From Paenibacillus thiaminolyticus (GTDB taxonomy: Bacteria; Bacillota; Bacilli; Paenibacillales; Paenibacillaceae), in assembly GCF_007066085.1 (NCBI RefSeq), contig NZ_CP041405.1:6293501-6357500 (forward strand): a stretch of DNA of 64,000 nucleotides, written 5' to 3'. A program made the position numbers and the translations under genes. The stretch's first letter is position 1. Each line of letters begins with the position of its first letter. The notes under the pieces are model-generated. The model was not told the origin of the DNA, did no database searches, and saw only the letters and a list, made by a program, of their open reading frames with translations. Shown here in pieces: positions 8,257 through 17,960 of the stretch.

Positions 8257-10854
8257 TTGGCACGGAGGAAGAAAAAAAAGGCGTCCTTCAGCAAGAGTCT
8301 GAAATATGAAATCTACGGTATTTTGATGATAACCTGTTCTGTCATTGCCCTTGCAGGCGGTGCGGCATTCGGCCGCTCCTTGTCCAAGATCGCGGGCATG
8401 CTGTTGGGGAAATGGTACTTTATTATACCGCTTGTGTTCATATATATCGGACTTGCCGTCATGATCAAGCGCCAGTGGCCTTCCGGCTGGAATCCGCGGA
8501 AGACGGGATTGCTCTGCATCATGCTGGCTATGACGATGATAAGCACGGTCAACACGGTGGAGCAGCGGATACTACCCGGCGCGGAGGAGGTTCGTGCGGG
8601 CATTATTTTTCAAGACATACATAACGCATTGAAGGTTGAATTGCTGCAGTCTCCGGACACGGGCTCAGCGGGTACGATGCTCCAAAAGGATATCAGTGGC
8701 GGATATATCGGGGCGGCGCTGTATTGCGTCCTGTTCGTGCTGTTCGGCAGTCTGGGCACCAAGCTCCTTACGATCGTGCTGCTGTTCATCGGCTTCATGC
8801 TGGCGACTCAGCTGTCCTATGTCGAATTGGTACGCTTAATACGGACCCAGATTAAAAAATGGGCCGCCATTGTCAACAAGAAGCGCAAAGCGCGGCTCAA
8901 TGAACGCAAAGTGGCGGAGCGCAAAACCCGAACTGCCGCCAAGGCGAAGCGTTCGCGTGAGCGAATTCCCGATCCGGTGGAAGAAGAGGAAGAGGATGAG
9001 GACGGTCCTCCGCGCCGGAAAAAGGTTCCTGTCTTCGTTCAATTGTTCGGCGGCAAGCGCCGGAGCGATATGGAGGACGAAGAATATGCGGAAGATCCGG
9101 CCGTATTTACGGCTGGCGCTCCGACCGCGATTCCGCTGCAGCAGGAGACGGAAGAACGGTCCGCTGCCGTTGACGGAGCGGAGGAAGCAGCACCGTTGTT
9201 CCGCGATTTCACCGCTCAGCAGACATCCGATGCGGCCGGCTGGGAGGACGAGGCTGATGAAGATGGCATTCATGAGACCGAGCCTGTCACTCCGCAGGGC
9301 GGCGTTCAGGCGGGCGGAGAGGAGGGGGCTGCCACCGATTCTGAATCGGCGGATGCCGGCCACGGAGCATTGCATGGGGATGAATCGGATTCGGCCGAAG
9401 CACCGCCTGTGCCGGTCAAGAAGCCGCCGAAGCCATACCGGCTTCCTTCCTTCTCGCTGCTTGCCAAGCAGCAGAGCGCAGGCAAGGGTGGCGAGCATTC
9501 TGACTTCATGCAGACGGCACGCAAGCTGGAAGCGACGCTGGAGAGCTTCGGGGTGCGCGCCAAAGTACTGGAAGTGGTGCGGGGACCAGCGGTTACACGC
9601 TACGAGATTCAGCCGGATATCGGGGTCAAGGTAAGCCGGATCGTCAGCTTGTCCGACGATATCGCCCTTGCCCTGGCGGCTAAGGATATCCGTATGGAAG
9701 CACCGATTCCGGGGAAATCGGCCATCGGCATCGAAGTGCCGAATAATGAAGTGTCGGTCGTAACGATGCGGGAAGTGATGGAGACGCCAACCTTTACCGA
9801 AGCGCCTTCCCGCTTGTCCATCGCCTTCGGCCGTGATATTTCCGGGATGCCGATCGTCGGCAATCTCGCCCGGATGCCCCATTTGCTCGTCGCGGGCGCA
9901 ACCGGCTCAGGGAAGTCGGTCTGCATTAACGGCATTATTACGAGCATTTTGTACAAAGCGAAGCCGGATGAAGTCAAATTCCTCATGGTCGACCCGAAGA
10001 TGGTCGAGCTGAATGTGTATAACGGCATCCCGCACTTGCTTGCTCCGGTGGTCACCGATCCGAAGCGGGCGTCGCTTGCCCTTAAAAAAATCGTTGTCGA
10101 GATGGAAAAGCGCTATGAGCTGTTCTCCAAATCCGGTACGCGCAATATTGAAGGCTACAACAAGCTGATGGCCGAGCAGCCGGATATGCTGCTGCCGTAC
10201 ATCGTCGTCATCGTGGACGAGCTGGCCGATCTGATGATGGTCGCCGCCAACGATGTAGAGGATGCGATCTGCCGACTCGCCCAGATGGCGCGGGCCGCCG
10301 GGATCCATCTCATCATCGCGACCCAGCGGCCATCGGTCGATGTCATCACCGGGCTTATCAAGGCGAACATTCCTTCCCGGATTGCCTTCGGCGTGTCATC
10401 GCAGGTCGATTCGCGAACGATTCTCGATTCGGCCGGCGCGGAGAAGCTGCTCGGACGGGGAGATATGCTCTTCTTGCCGGTAGGCGCTTCGAAGCCGGTT
10501 CGGGTCCAGGGCGCCTTCCTGTCCGATCAGGAGGTAGAGGCGATCGTCACGTATGTGAGCAGCCAGGGAGAAGCGGAGTACAATGAAGAGCTTGTTCCCG
10601 AGCTGGATGAGAATGGGTCGGCTTCGGACGAGCCGGTCGATGAATTGTATGACCAGGCGCTCCGGATTGTGCTGGAAGCTCAGCAAGCATCGGCCTCGCT
10701 GCTGCAGCGGCGGATGCGCATTGGTTATAATCGCGCAAGCCGGTTGATCGATTATATGCATATGCAGGGAATTATCGGGCCGCATGAAGGAAGCCGCCCG
10801 CGCGAAGTGCTCATGACGCTGGAGCAATTTGAACAGAGCAAGCTGTCCTCTTAA
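8257..10854 (+). CDS. spoIIIE: DNA translocase SpoIIIE/FtsK
   Basis: ATP-driven DNA pump that clears chromosomes from the division septum and moves the chromosome into the forespore. The N-terminus is basic ([12 protein letters not shown]) and is followed by about four membrane segments (residues 20-190). A long, acidic, low-complexity linker spans roughly 200-400. The motor domain carries Walker A GATGSGKS near 547, and a C-terminal winged-helix gamma domain follows (about 790-860). Translation starts at TTG after GGAGGTGAG. The 865-residue length exceeds B. subtilis SpoIIIE mainly because of the linker. A terminator follows. Confidence 0.95.
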   Translation: MARRKKKKASFSKSLKYEIYGILMITCSVIALAGGAAFGRSLSKIAGMLLGKWYFIIPLVFIYIGLAVMIKRQWPSGWNPRKTGLLCIMLAMTMISTVNTVEQRILPGAEEVRAGIIFQDIHNALKVELLQSPDTGSAGTMLQKDISGGYIGAALYCVLFVLFGSLGTKLLTIVLLFIGFMLATQLSYVELVRLIRTQIKKWAAIVNKKRKARLNERKVAERKTRTAAKAKRSRERIPDPVEEEEEDEDGPPRRKKVPVFVQLFGGKRRSDMEDEEYAEDPAVFTAGAPTAIPLQQETEERSAAVDGAEEAAPLFRDFTAQQTSDAAGWEDEADEDGIHETEPVTPQGGVQAGGEEGAATDSESADAGHGALHGDESDSAEAPPVPVKKPPKPYRLPSFSLLAKQQSAGKGGEHSDFMQTARKLEATLESFGVRAKVLEVVRGPAVTRYEIQPDIGVKVSRIVSLSDDIALALAAKDIRMEAPIPGKSAIGIEVPNNEVSVVTMREVMETPTFTEAPSRLSIAFGRDISGMPIVGNLARMPHLLVAGATGSGKSVCINGIITSILYKAKPDEVKFLMVDPKMVELNVYNGIPHLLAPVVTDPKRASLALKKIVVEMEKRYELFSKSGTRNIEGYNKLMAEQPDMLLPYIVVIVDELADLMMVAANDVEDAICRLAQMARAAGIHLIIATQRPSVDVITGLIKANIPSRIAFGVSSQVDSRTILDSAGAEKLLGRGDMLFLPVGASKPVRVQGAFLSDQEVEAIVTYVSSQGEAEYNEELVPELDENGSASDEPVDELYDQALRIVLEAQQASASLLQRRMRIGYNRASRLIDYMHMQGIIGPHEGSRPREVLMTLEQFEQSKLSS

Positions 10855-10882
10855 GACGGATGGCAACCGATAAGCATTGATG

Positions 10883-10908
10883 AAAAGACGCTGCGGCGTC
10901 TTTTTTTT
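10883..10908 (+). terminator. Terminator after spoIIIE
   Basis: AAGACGC/GCGTCTT stem with a four-base loop and eight T. Confidence 0.92.
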
Positions 10909-10989
10909 GCAGTCAGCGGAAATCGAATAGAAGGCCTTGCCTCAACAGATGGGATACTGGTCACTCGCGGCACCGAAGAAGTGGCAAGG

Positions 10990-11020
10990 TGAATAGAAAA
11001 TGCTTGGGTTTCTCATAATA
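10990..11020 (+). promoter_or_regulatory. Sigma-G promoter for the sleB-like gene
   Basis: TGAATA and CATAATA are separated by exactly 18 bases, matching the Bacillus sigma-G consensus (TGMATA, 17-18 bases, CATAMTA class). It ends 48 bases upstream of the hydrolase start and points to forespore expression. Confidence 0.75.
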
Positions 11021-11068
11021 AAGTTGCCAATCCTGTCAAATTCACAAGAGAGAGGTAGACGTTAGGCC

Positions 11069-11803
11069 ATGAGAAAACACATGATTTGGATTACGATGTG
11101 TATGGTATTCGTCCTGTTCGGCGCTTACCAGTACAAGCATATGACGGAAAACGCGCCCACCTTCAGCGGCGCGGCGCTAACGTACGGTTTTCAGGGAAAA
11201 GACGTCACGGAGCTGCAGGGCCGCCTTAAATTCCTCGGCTTCTATTACGGCAATGTTGACGGCATCTTCGGCAGTAAGACCATGGATTCGGTGAAATGGT
11301 TCCAATCGGAGTTCGGAATAACGGTGGACGGCATTGTCGGACCGAAAACGAGAGACAAGCTCGTCAAGGCGACGAAGAATTGGAAGCCGGAGACGGCCCC
11401 GAGCGGAGGCAAGCCAAGCAATGTTAGCGGCTCCAATGCGATGGGATTGTCAGCGAACGATCTGAAGATAATGGCCAATGCGGTCTTCGGTGAAGCCCGG
11501 GGCGAGCCGTATGAAGGCCAGGTGGCGGTAGCCGCGGTTATTTTGAATCGGGTCAAATCCCCTAGCTTCCCGAATACCGTATCCGGCGTCATCTTCCAAC
11601 CGGGAGCCTTCACCGCCGTAGCCGACGGACAGATCTGGCTTGAGCCGAATGAGCGGGCGCGTCAGGCGGTGCAGGATGCTATCAACGGCTGGGATCCTTC
11701 CGGAGGGTGCTTGTACTACTTCAATCCGGTGACCGCGACTTCCAAATGGATCTGGACACGGCCGCAGGTGAAGACGATTGGAAAACATATCTTCTGTATG
11801 TAA
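11069..11803 (+). CDS. sleB: Spore cortex-lytic enzyme, SleB type
   Basis: Peptidoglycan hydrolase likely to cut spore cortex during germination. Residues 1-30 form a signal or anchor segment (IWITMCMVFVLFGAY). A peptidoglycan-binding domain follows at about 42-95 (LTYGFQGKDVTELQGRL). The C-terminal SleB/CwlJ domain (Hydrolase_2) runs from about 133 to the end, with the probable catalytic Glu in VFGEARGE. At 244 residues it is shorter than B. subtilis SleB, mainly in the linker. The upstream sigma-G promoter supports a spore role. A partner ypeB is not adjacent, so the SleB assignment is strong for the domain but less sure for orthology. Confidence 0.82.
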   Translation: MRKHMIWITMCMVFVLFGAYQYKHMTENAPTFSGAALTYGFQGKDVTELQGRLKFLGFYYGNVDGIFGSKTMDSVKWFQSEFGITVDGIVGPKTRDKLVKATKNWKPETAPSGGKPSNVSGSNAMGLSANDLKIMANAVFGEARGEPYEGQVAVAAVILNRVKSPSFPNTVSGVIFQPGAFTAVADGQIWLEPNERARQAVQDAINGWDPSGGCLYYFNPVTATSKWIWTRPQVKTIGKHIFCM

Positions 11804-11811
11804 TCCATGAC

Positions 11812-11848
11812 GAAGAAGCAATGGTCTAGTGGGCCGATTGCTTCTTTT
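11812..11848 (+). terminator. Terminator after sleB-like gene
   Basis: GAAGAAGCAAT pairs with ATTGCTTCTTTT across a 14-base loop. Confidence 0.75.
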
Positions 11849-11900
11849 GTTCAAATATAGCAAGTACGGGATCCCATCTATACTTGGCTTGTTGTTCACC

Positions 11901-11942
11901 CAGAAACGCTTTCCGTCCTCGGAGGGGACGAAGGCGTTTCTG
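11901..11942 (+). other. Long hairpin in the leader of ymfF
   Basis: CAGAAACGC.TTCCGTCC pairs with GGACGAAGGCGTTTCTG over about 17 bp with one or two bulges. No T-tract follows. It lies about 130 bases upstream of ymfF and could be a leader structure. Confidence 0.5.
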
Positions 11943-12072
11943 CTTGTCTCGCCGCTGGCGGCCATTTATTTTGGGACATGCTCATGCAAAACAGGTATAC
12001 ATCGGGAACGTATCGAATATAACATGCATGACATCAGCCGTGCATCGTACACGGAAGAAAAGGGGTAAGTAC

Positions 12073-13356
12073 ATGGAGAAGCAACCGACGTTCGAACGAG
12101 GAACGGTCAATGGGATTCGCCTTCACGTCATGCCGACGAAGCGGTTCAAGACCTATGCGATCGCCGTCTACATGGGCGCTCCGCTGCAGGAAGACACCGT
12201 GACTCCACTGGCGCTGACACCATTCGTGCTGCGGCGGGGGACGGAAGCGTTCCCGGAGACGATCCGGTTCCGCGAGAGACTGGATGAACTGTATGGAGCC
12301 GGGTTCGGCTTCGATATTTATAAGCGTGGCGATTATCAAATTGTGCAGTTCCGAATGGATGTCATTAACGACGATTTTGTGCAATCTGCCGATTCCTTGC
12401 TGGAGAAGGCTTTCGAATTTTTGGGAGGATGTATCACGGCACCGGTGACCCAAGAAGGCGTCTTTCGTTCTAAATATGTGAAGGAAGAAAAAGAAACGCT
12501 GATGCAGCGGATTGAAGCGATCGTGAATGACAAAATCCGTTATGCCGCGGAGCGCTGCATCGAAGAAATGTGCAAGGAGGAGCCGTACCGTCTTCATGCG
12601 CTTGGCAGCCGCCGCGAACTGGAGGGGATCGATGCCGCTTCGCTGTACCGCAACTATCGGCAATGGCTGGAGCACTCGGCTATCGATGTGTATGTGATCG
12701 GCGATACGAGTCTGAAGGAGGTCGAACGGCTCGTAAAGGAATCATTCCGGCTCAACCGCTCGGGCGAGACGCCTTATGCCCGTTCGATCCCGGTGCCGCG
12801 CACGGGAGAACCGAATACGGTCGTCGAGCGGCTGGAAGTAACTCAGGGCAAGCTCAATTTTGGTCTCCGTTCCACGATAACCTACGCCGACGACGCCTAT
12901 CCCGCAGCTCTGCTGTTCAACGGCGTGCTTGGCGGATACCCGCATTCGAAGCTGTTTATTCATGTCAGGGAAAAGAACAGTCTCGCTTACTATGCATCGT
13001 CGCGGCTGGATGGCCATAAAGGGATTTGCGCCATTCAATCGGGCATTGAATTCCAGAATTACGAAAAAGCAAAGCAGATCATTTTGGAGCAGATCGAAGC
13101 GATGAAGGCAGGACGCATCGATGCGAAGGAGCTGCAGCAGACGAAGGCAATGATTGCCAATCAGCTGCGGGAGATCGGGGATTCGGCCTTTGAAATGATC
13201 GGGTTCGATTTCAACCGCGTGCTCTCCGGCAAGGAGCGAACGACATCGCAATTGATCGCCGCCACAGAGCAGATGGAGGCGTCAGCCATCCAAGCCGCCG
13301 CCGAGACGTTTCATGTCGACACGATTTATTTCTTGCGCAACCGGGAGGAGGTATAA
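12073..13356 (+). CDS. ymfF: M16-family peptidase-like protein YmfF (EF-P modification)
   Basis: M16 metallopeptidase-fold protein of 427 residues. No HxxEH zinc motif is visible in the N-terminal half, where the equivalent region reads TPFVLRRGTEAFP, so this is probably the non-catalytic partner of YmfH. In B. subtilis YmfF, YmfH and YmfI are associated with the 5-aminopentanol modification of elongation factor P. I chose the ATG at 12073 after AAAAGGGG, giving the normal length. A longer frame opening at 11884 runs through the hairpin leader and is not credible. The ymfH start lies four bases after its stop. Confidence 0.88.
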   Translation: MEKQPTFERGTVNGIRLHVMPTKRFKTYAIAVYMGAPLQEDTVTPLALTPFVLRRGTEAFPETIRFRERLDELYGAGFGFDIYKRGDYQIVQFRMDVINDDFVQSADSLLEKAFEFLGGCITAPVTQEGVFRSKYVKEEKETLMQRIEAIVNDKIRYAAERCIEEMCKEEPYRLHALGSRRELEGIDAASLYRNYRQWLEHSAIDVYVIGDTSLKEVERLVKESFRLNRSGETPYARSIPVPRTGEPNTVVERLEVTQGKLNFGLRSTITYADDAYPAALLFNGVLGGYPHSKLFIHVREKNSLAYYASSRLDGHKGICAIQSGIEFQNYEKAKQIILEQIEAMKAGRIDAKELQQTKAMIANQLREIGDSAFEMIGFDFNRVLSGKERTTSQLIAATEQMEASAIQAAAETFHVDTIYFLRNREEV

Positions 13357-13359
13357 GGC

Positions 13360-14643
13360 ATGGAACAACGCCGCTATTCCCAACTACAGGAAACGCTCTA
13401 TTACGAGCGAATGGACAATGGGCTGGATGTCTACGTGCTGCCGAAGCCCGGCTTCCAGAAAACGTACGCGTCCTTTTCCACCAAGTACGGCTCGATTGAC
13501 AATCACTTCCGGGTAGAAGGGCAGGATGCCGTCAAGGTCCCCGACGGGATTGCTCATTTCCTGGAGCATAAAATGTTCGAAGAGCCGGAAGGCGACATCT
13601 TCGCCACCTTCGCGGAGCAGGGAGCTTCGGCGAATGCGTTCACGACATTCGATCGAACCGTCTATTTATTCTCTTCCACCAGCAATATCGAGAAAAATGT
13701 GGAAACGCTTGTCGATTTTGTGCAGCGTCCTTATTTTACGGATGAAAATGTGGAGAAGGAAAAGGGAATTATCGCCCAGGAAATCAATATGTACCGCGAT
13801 AATCCAACCTGGCGCGTCTACTTCGGGCTCATCGAAGCGATGTATCAGGTCCATCCCGTTCATATCGATATCGCCGGCACGGTAGAATCGATCGGCACGA
13901 TTACGAAGGATACGCTGTATACATGCTACCATACGTTCTACCACCCGACTAATATGCTGCTCTTTATCGTCGGGGGCGTCGATCCGGAGCGAATGATGGC
14001 CTTAATCCGCGAGAACCAGGCCCGCAAATCATTCGAGCCGCAGGGCAAAATCGAACGTATCTTTGACAGCGAACCCGAGACGGTGCGCGAAGCCCGCAAA
14101 GTATCGAAGCTGCCGGTCTCGCTGCCGCGCTGCTACTTCGGATGCAAGGAGCCTAAGCCGGGTCTGAACGGTCGTGCCCTGCTGGAATATGAAGTCGCGA
14201 CACGGATCATGATGGATCTGCTGCTCGGCTCCAGCTCGGCCTTGAACCAGATATTATACGAGGAAGGGCTGACGACGGATTCGTTCGGGAGCGAGTTCAA
14301 CTGCAGCCCGGATTACGCCTTCTCGATAATGGGAGGAGAGACGAAGGATCCGGATCGTCTGGTGGAGCGGGTACAGGAGCTGGTGGACGATACGAAGAAA
14401 ACGGGATTTGAGCCGGCTTCCTTCGAGCGTATCCGCAGCAAAGCGATCGGCGCCTACTTGCGAATGCTGAATTCGCCAGAGACCATTGCGAATGAATTCA
14501 CGAAGTTTAAGTTCCGGGATGCGGATTTATTTGATATACTTTCCGTATATGAATCGCTGACACTGGAACAGATTCACCAACGGCTGCAGGATCATTTCGA
14601 TTGGAACCGTCTGGCGATCTCGATCGTCGAGAAGCCGGATTGA
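13360..14643 (+). CDS. ymfH: M16-family zinc peptidase YmfH (EF-P modification)
   Basis: Catalytic-type M16 peptidase of 427 residues. The inverted zinc motif HFLEH is at about residues 66-70, and the third metal ligand Glu is probably within EKGIIAQEINMY near 142. It likely forms a heterodimer with the motif-less YmfF, as in other paired M16 proteins. Linked in B. subtilis to EF-P 5-aminopentanol modification, although the peptide substrate is not known to me. GGAGGAGG inside the ymfF tail serves as ribosome site. Confidence 0.9.
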   Translation: MEQRRYSQLQETLYYERMDNGLDVYVLPKPGFQKTYASFSTKYGSIDNHFRVEGQDAVKVPDGIAHFLEHKMFEEPEGDIFATFAEQGASANAFTTFDRTVYLFSSTSNIEKNVETLVDFVQRPYFTDENVEKEKGIIAQEINMYRDNPTWRVYFGLIEAMYQVHPVHIDIAGTVESIGTITKDTLYTCYHTFYHPTNMLLFIVGGVDPERMMALIRENQARKSFEPQGKIERIFDSEPETVREARKVSKLPVSLPRCYFGCKEPKPGLNGRALLEYEVATRIMMDLLLGSSSALNQILYEEGLTTDSFGSEFNCSPDYAFSIMGGETKDPDRLVERVQELVDDTKKTGFEPASFERIRSKAIGAYLRMLNSPETIANEFTKFKFRDADLFDILSVYESLTLEQIHQRLQDHFDWNRLAISIVEKPD

Positions 14644-14689
14644 TGCATGAATACACTTCGAAAGGCGTTGCTCTTCGAAGGTGAAAGAG

Positions 14690-14716
14690 GAAGGCGTGCC
14701 TGGCAGGCGCGCCTTC
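14690..14716 (+). other. Hairpin between ymfH and ymfI
   Basis: GAAGGCG.GCC pairs with GGC.CGCCTTC. Only two short T pairs follow, so it may attenuate but is a poor terminator. Confidence 0.5.
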
Positions 14717-14759
14717 TGTTCTGATTGCCGGTCGGCGGGAACAAAGGAGTGCATGACAG

Positions 14760-15506
14760 ATGAAAGCATTGGCAGACACCTCGGTACTCGTTACCGGAGC
14801 AAGCCGCGGCATAGGCGCCGCGATTGCGCACAGGTTCGCCTCCGTCGGAATGAAGGTTATCATCCATTACTTGAACTCGCATGAAGCCGCCAACGAAGTC
14901 GCGAGAACCTGTCTTGCATACGGCGGAGAGGCCATTACGATTCGCGCCGATCTTCGTTCGGCCGAACAGATCGACCGCATGAAATCTAAGCTGGACGAGT
15001 TGGGCTTTACGCCCGACATTTTGGTGAACAATGCGGGAACCGCCTATTACGGTCTGTTCACCGATGTGACGGAGGAGGAATGGGACGATTGCATGAACAT
15101 CAATCTGAAGGGAATGTTCCTCAGCACCCAGCGCTTCGCTCCGCATATGATCTCGCAAAAGTACGGCCGCATTATTAACGTCTCCTCGGTATGGGGAATT
15201 ACGGGCGCTTCGTGTGAAGTGATGTATTCAACGGCCAAAGGAGGCGTCAATGCCTTCACGAAATCATTGGCCAAGGAGCTGGCTCCGTCCGGCGTCACCG
15301 TGAATGCGGTCGCTCCAGGGGCTGTGGATACCGATATGATGAAGCATTTGGATACGTCGGAACGGAGCGCTCTGGAGGAAGATATTCCTGCAGGCCGATT
15401 AGGGACGCCGGACGAAATTGCCTCGCTGGTCTATTTCCTGGCATTGCCGGAATCCAGTTACATTACCGGACAAGTCATCAGCCCGAACGGGGGCTGGCAG
15501 ACGTAA
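14760..15506 (+). CDS. ymfI: EF-P 5-aminopentanone reductase YmfI (SDR)
   Basis: Classical short-chain dehydrogenase of 248 residues. The cofactor loop GASRGIGAAIA is at about 13-23, the NNAG motif near 90, and the catalytic YSTAK near 156. In B. subtilis YmfI reduces the 5-aminopentanone group attached to EF-P to 5-aminopentanol, needed for efficient polyproline translation and swarming. The sequence alone resembles FabG-type reductases. Placement behind ymfF-ymfH is what supports YmfI. AAAGGAG precedes the ATG. Confidence 0.85.
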   Translation: MKALADTSVLVTGASRGIGAAIAHRFASVGMKVIIHYLNSHEAANEVARTCLAYGGEAITIRADLRSAEQIDRMKSKLDELGFTPDILVNNAGTAYYGLFTDVTEEEWDDCMNINLKGMFLSTQRFAPHMISQKYGRIINVSSVWGITGASCEVMYSTAKGGVNAFTKSLAKELAPSGVTVNAVAPGAVDTDMMKHLDTSERSALEEDIPAGRLGTPDEIASLVYFLALPESSYITGQVISPNGGWQT

Positions 15507-15530
15507 CCCCTCTGCAGCCAGCTTGCTCCA

Positions 15531-15561
15531 TGCATAATTCATGCTCTGGAGGACCATATTA
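15531..15561 (+). promoter_or_regulatory. Sigma-G-like promoter for ymfJ
   Basis: TGCATA and CATATTA are separated by 18 bases, one mismatch from the sigma-G consensus, 46 bases upstream of the ymfJ start. A forespore role for this small protein would follow. Confidence 0.55.
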
Positions 15562-15606
15562 CGACTGTTGACGCATTATTTTAATTAGCCACAAGGAGGC
15601 GTTCTC

Positions 15607-15861
15607 ATGTCATCTGTAATGAAAAATTTCGACACGTGGAAAAAGTTTCTCGGCGAGCGCGTCAAGCAGGCGAAAGGACTGGGAATGACCGAAGAGACCA
15701 TCTCTAACCTAGCCTATGAAATCGGTTCGTTCCTGGAGGAGAAGGTCGACCCTCAAAACCAGGAAAACCGGGCGCTGAAGGAATTGTGGGAAGTCGGCAC
15801 CGAGCAGGACCGTAAGGTGCTGGCGAGCTTGATGGTCAAATTGGCGGAACGCCATAGTTAA
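15607..15861 (+). CDS. ymfJ: DUF3243 family protein YmfJ
   Basis: An 84-residue protein of the DUF3243/YmfJ family, predicted mostly helical, with no enzyme motif, signal or membrane segment. Function is unknown. It follows ymfI as in B. subtilis but appears to have its own promoter with sigma-G features, and a terminator-like stem follows, so it is probably monocistronic. AAGGAGG precedes the ATG. Confidence 0.85.
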   Translation: MSSVMKNFDTWKKFLGERVKQAKGLGMTEETISNLAYEIGSFLEEKVDPQNQENRALKELWEVGTEQDRKVLASLMVKLAERHS

Positions 15862-15879
15862 AAAGCACTGATGGATAAA

Positions 15880-15914
15880 GGAAGGAAGTTCTGTGAAGAG
15901 CTTTCTTTCTTTTC
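15880..15914 (+). terminator. Terminator after ymfJ
   Basis: GGAAGGAAGTTCT pairs with AGAGCTTTCTTTCT around a GTGA loop, allowing mismatches, and ends in a T-rich run. Confidence 0.6.
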
Positions 15915-16098
15915 ATCTCAAAAAAATATGATCGGGAACACATGTCATATAAGCTGACAATCTGCTATAATGGATATGTCCGCCAAGCGGTAATTTGTGA
16001 CCGCTTTTTCTTATTTGTTCGGTGAAGCCAGGTGGAATTTGCGTGCCGAGTATTGTAGAATGAAAACGGCGGAACTGTAACCGCGGACGAGGTGCGTC

Positions 16099-16863
16099 AT
16101 GGAGTACAAACAGTGGTATATGGAATATAAAATACATAAAAACCGCCCGGGATTGCTCGGAGATATCGCGTCTTTGCTCGGCATGCTGGAGGTCAACATT
16201 TTGACAATTAACGGGGTCGAGGATAAGACCAGAGGCATGCTTCTTCAGACCGATGACGACGAGAAAATCGAAGTGATGGGCAAGATGTTGAGAAAGGTAG
16301 ACAACATCACGGTGTCTGCGCTCCGGCAGCCTCGGCTGGTAGATATTTTGGCCGTGCGCCATGGCCGCTATATCGAGCGGGATTCGGACGATCGGAAGAC
16401 GTTCCGCTTTACCCGGGACGAACTTGGCTTGCTCGTTGACTTCCTTGGCGAAATATTCAAGCGCGACGGCCATCAGGTGATCGGCGTGCGCGGCATGCCG
16501 CGGGTCGGCAAGACGGAGTCCATCATTGCCGGAAGCGTCTGCTCCATGAAGCGCTGGTCCTTCGTCTCTTCGACGCTTCTGCGCCAGACGGTGCGGAGCC
16601 AGATGTCCGAGGACGAGATGAATGTCAACAATATCTTCATTATAGATGGCATCGTGAGCACTATTCGGTCCAATGAACGCCATGCGGCCTTGCTGCAGGA
16701 AATACTCGGTATGCCGTCGACGAAGGTCATTGAGCATCCGGATATATTTGTGAAGGAAACCCGTTACGATTATGATTTCTTTGATTATATCATTGAACTG
16801 CGGAATAGCCCCGATGAAGAGATTACATATGAATCTTTTACGGCGAATTATTATGATTTTTAA
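16099..16863 (+). CDS. ymfK: DUF3388 protein YmfK: ACT-like domain plus P-loop
   Basis: A 254-residue cytosolic protein of the YmfK/DUF3388 family. The first 75 or so residues look like an ACT domain (KIHKNRPGLLGDIASLLGML). A P-loop follows at about 132-139 (GMPRVGKT), with a plausible Walker B strand in NNIFIIDGI near 178. This suggests a ligand-sensing ATPase or GTPase, but I know of no defined activity. It sits at the conserved ymfJ-ymfK-rodZ position. GAGGTG lies before the ATG, and rodZ starts 48 bases after its stop. Confidence 0.85.
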   Translation: MEYKQWYMEYKIHKNRPGLLGDIASLLGMLEVNILTINGVEDKTRGMLLQTDDDEKIEVMGKMLRKVDNITVSALRQPRLVDILAVRHGRYIERDSDDRKTFRFTRDELGLLVDFLGEIFKRDGHQVIGVRGMPRVGKTESIIAGSVCSMKRWSFVSSTLLRQTVRSQMSEDEMNVNNIFIIDGIVSTIRSNERHAALLQEILGMPSTKVIEHPDIFVKETRYDYDFFDYIIELRNSPDEEITYESFTANYYDF

Positions 16864-16911
16864 ATAGGAAGAAAGCACCAACCGGAGAGATTTTGTGCAG
16901 GAGGTGAAAAT

Positions 16912-17823
16912 GTGTCGGAATTGGGGCAGTTGTTGAAAAAGGCCAGGCTTGAGAAGGGCCTCACGCTGGATGACGTTCAAGAAGCGACCAAAATCCGCAA
17001 ACGTTATCTGGAAGCGATAGAAGAGGGGGATTACAAAGTGCTGCCGGGCTCGTTCTACGTACGCGCATTCATTAAGACGTACGCAGAGACGGTGGGCTTG
17101 AATCCGGATGAGCTCCTGCAATTTTATCGCAATGATATTCCCGCTCCGGAAGTGGAGACGACGGTAGAGCCAATGATTCGGAAGAAGCGCCGTGCGATTC
17201 ATTCGGACAAGTTCGGGCGTTGGGCAACGACGATACTGATGTGGTCGTTTTTGGCCTTGATCATTGTGATTGTTTATTTTTATGTGGTGAACAATAAGAC
17301 ACCGGACAATCAGACATCTGACAATTCGGGTATTATAAGCGACACCACGGGGGAGAAGACACCGGGCGCCGGCGCGCAGACTCCACCCCCGGGCAGCGGC
17401 AATGGGACCAAGGAGCCGGAAACGACGGTGCCGCCGGTTGAACCGGAGAAGGAACCTATCGTTGCCCGCACATCCGCGAACGGATATGAATATGCCGTCG
17501 CCTCGCCGGAAGGCGGCAAGGTAGAAGCCGAGATTGCCGCTTCAGGAAGAAGCTGGATCTCGGTGCGGGAAGGCAGCGGCCAAGGCAAGGTATTGTTCGA
17601 GGACACCGTTGATGCGGATTTCAAGCAGACTTTCGAAATCCCTGAAGCGGGATTGTATTTCCGATCCGGGAGAACGGATAATACGTCCATTACCGTGATG
17701 GGCCACACGCTGGATGACGGTAATTCCGCCAATAACCCTGCCAACGTCATCGTCAAGGTGGTCTCCTATGAAGAAGCGGAGAAGCTGGCGGCAGAGGGCG
17801 GCGGCGCTTCCGGAGGCCAATAA
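16912..17823 (+). CDS. rodZ: RodZ-like cytoskeletal membrane protein (YmfM)
   Basis: Bitopic membrane protein likely to link the MreB elongation machinery to the membrane. An N-terminal Cro-type helix-turn-helix domain (residues 1-75, LGQLLKKARLEKGLTLDDVQ) is followed by a basic juxtamembrane stretch (RKKRR), one membrane segment at about 104-127, a Pro/Thr/Gly-rich linker, and a C-terminal DUF4115 beta domain (about 185-290). Translation starts at GTG after CAGGAGGTG. It has the same position as B. subtilis rodZ upstream of pgsA, though here three genes intervene. Confidence 0.88.
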   Translation: MSELGQLLKKARLEKGLTLDDVQEATKIRKRYLEAIEEGDYKVLPGSFYVRAFIKTYAETVGLNPDELLQFYRNDIPAPEVETTVEPMIRKKRRAIHSDKFGRWATTILMWSFLALIIVIVYFYVVNNKTPDNQTSDNSGIISDTTGEKTPGAGAQTPPPGSGNGTKEPETTVPPVEPEKEPIVARTSANGYEYAVASPEGGKVEAEIAASGRSWISVREGSGQGKVLFEDTVDADFKQTFEIPEAGLYFRSGRTDNTSITVMGHTLDDGNSANNPANVIVKVVSYEEAEKLAAEGGGASGGQ

Positions 17824-17960
17824 ATAGCGACAGGTTTGAACAGAAGCCCATTCCAAGAGAGGGACGATCGGACTGCATGCTCTATCGCATAATCGCACCT
17901 GAACGGGAGAGAATAATGTTGCGGTGTACGTTGAATCTCTCCGGAAGTGAGGTGTCGAAC

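Noticed and set aside
15913..17202. 429-codon minus-strand frame over ymfK and rodZ
   Set aside because: Composition is His/Arg-rich as expected from antisense reading. The plus-strand genes are conserved and have ribosome sites.
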